This document shows, in pieces, positions 63,999 to 64,000 of a DNA stretch of 64,000 nucleotides. Numbering within the stretch: position 1 is the stretch's first letter; each line of letters begins with the position of its first letter. This DNA comes from Sungkyunkwania multivorans (GTDB lineage: Bacteria > Bacteroidota > Bacteroidia > Flavobacteriales > Flavobacteriaceae). The notes under the pieces are model-generated. The model was not told the DNA's origin. It saw only the letters and a list, made by a program, of their open reading frames with translations, and did no database searches. The stretch is from assembly GCF_042675645.1 (NCBI RefSeq), contig NZ_JBHTJH010000017.1, forward strand, positions 620,001 through 684,000, read 5' to 3'. A program made the position numbers and the translations under genes.

Positions 63999-64000
63999 CA

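Overview
The window is chromosome from a member of the Bacteroidota, almost certainly a marine-type Flavobacteriaceae. The evidence is promoters of the TAnnTTTG type, many lipoproteins with a Cys lipobox, a type IX secretion (T9SS) tail, a TonB receptor with a carboxypeptidase-like N-terminal domain, DUF5689/DUF2480/DUF3078 proteins, a five-helix SdhC with SdhA and SdhB, and outer-membrane proteins ending in Phe. I cannot name the genus. No rRNA, tRNA, CRISPR array or prophage was seen.

Layout. 1-0.8 kb: end of gmk overlapping nadD. 1.1-10.2 kb: a TonB receptor plus DUF5689 lipoprotein operon, bracketed by two paralogous endonuclease/exonuclease/phosphatase (EEP) genes. Just downstream, a RAYT-type transposase with terminal hairpins sits between two direct copies of a 545-bp host segment; the second copy holds an assembly gap. 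10.7-13.5 kb: hflX and a MopE-like repeat protein. 13.5-25.9 kb: the SUF iron-sulfur assembly region on the minus strand (sufA, sufB, MBL-fold lipoprotein, small lipoprotein, sufC, sufD; then sufS; then lipoprotein, sufE, SufT-like, DUF2480, DUF3078). It is interrupted by an opposite-strand serine hydrolase and an M43 metalloprotease. 26-30.8 kb: a tight four-gene minus-strand unit of secreted proteins ending in MbnP and the di-heme enzyme MbnH. 30.9-39.8 kb: thiL, a small Cys/His protein, alpha/beta hydrolase, brnQ, a lipoprotein, aminopeptidase P and a large BNR/sortilin-like propeller. 39.9-45.2 kb: a membrane GAF-AraC regulator followed by two secreted proteins that each carry five copies of the same approximately 50-residue repeat, one fused to a serine hydrolase. 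45.4-49 kb: sdhCAB. 49-54.7 kb: methionine-type aminotransferase, katG, an unknown Cys-containing protein, a GNAT and an omega-amidase-like nitrilase. 54.6-64 kb: an Ig-like lipoprotein, comF, a coiled-coil protein, glyS, an outer-membrane barrel protein, a 1143-residue outer-membrane protein and the end of a membrane protein.

How the genes work together. The core genes form ordinary housekeeping modules: nucleotide and NAD synthesis, Fe-S assembly feeding SdhB, succinate oxidation, tRNA charging and thiamine diphosphate synthesis. The accessory parts are mostly cell-envelope systems. The most interesting are the RAYT-associated duplication (6.6-8.5 kb), the MbnP/MbnH quartet (26-30.8 kb) and the paired five-repeat proteins behind a membrane-bound AraC regulator (39.9-45.2 kb).
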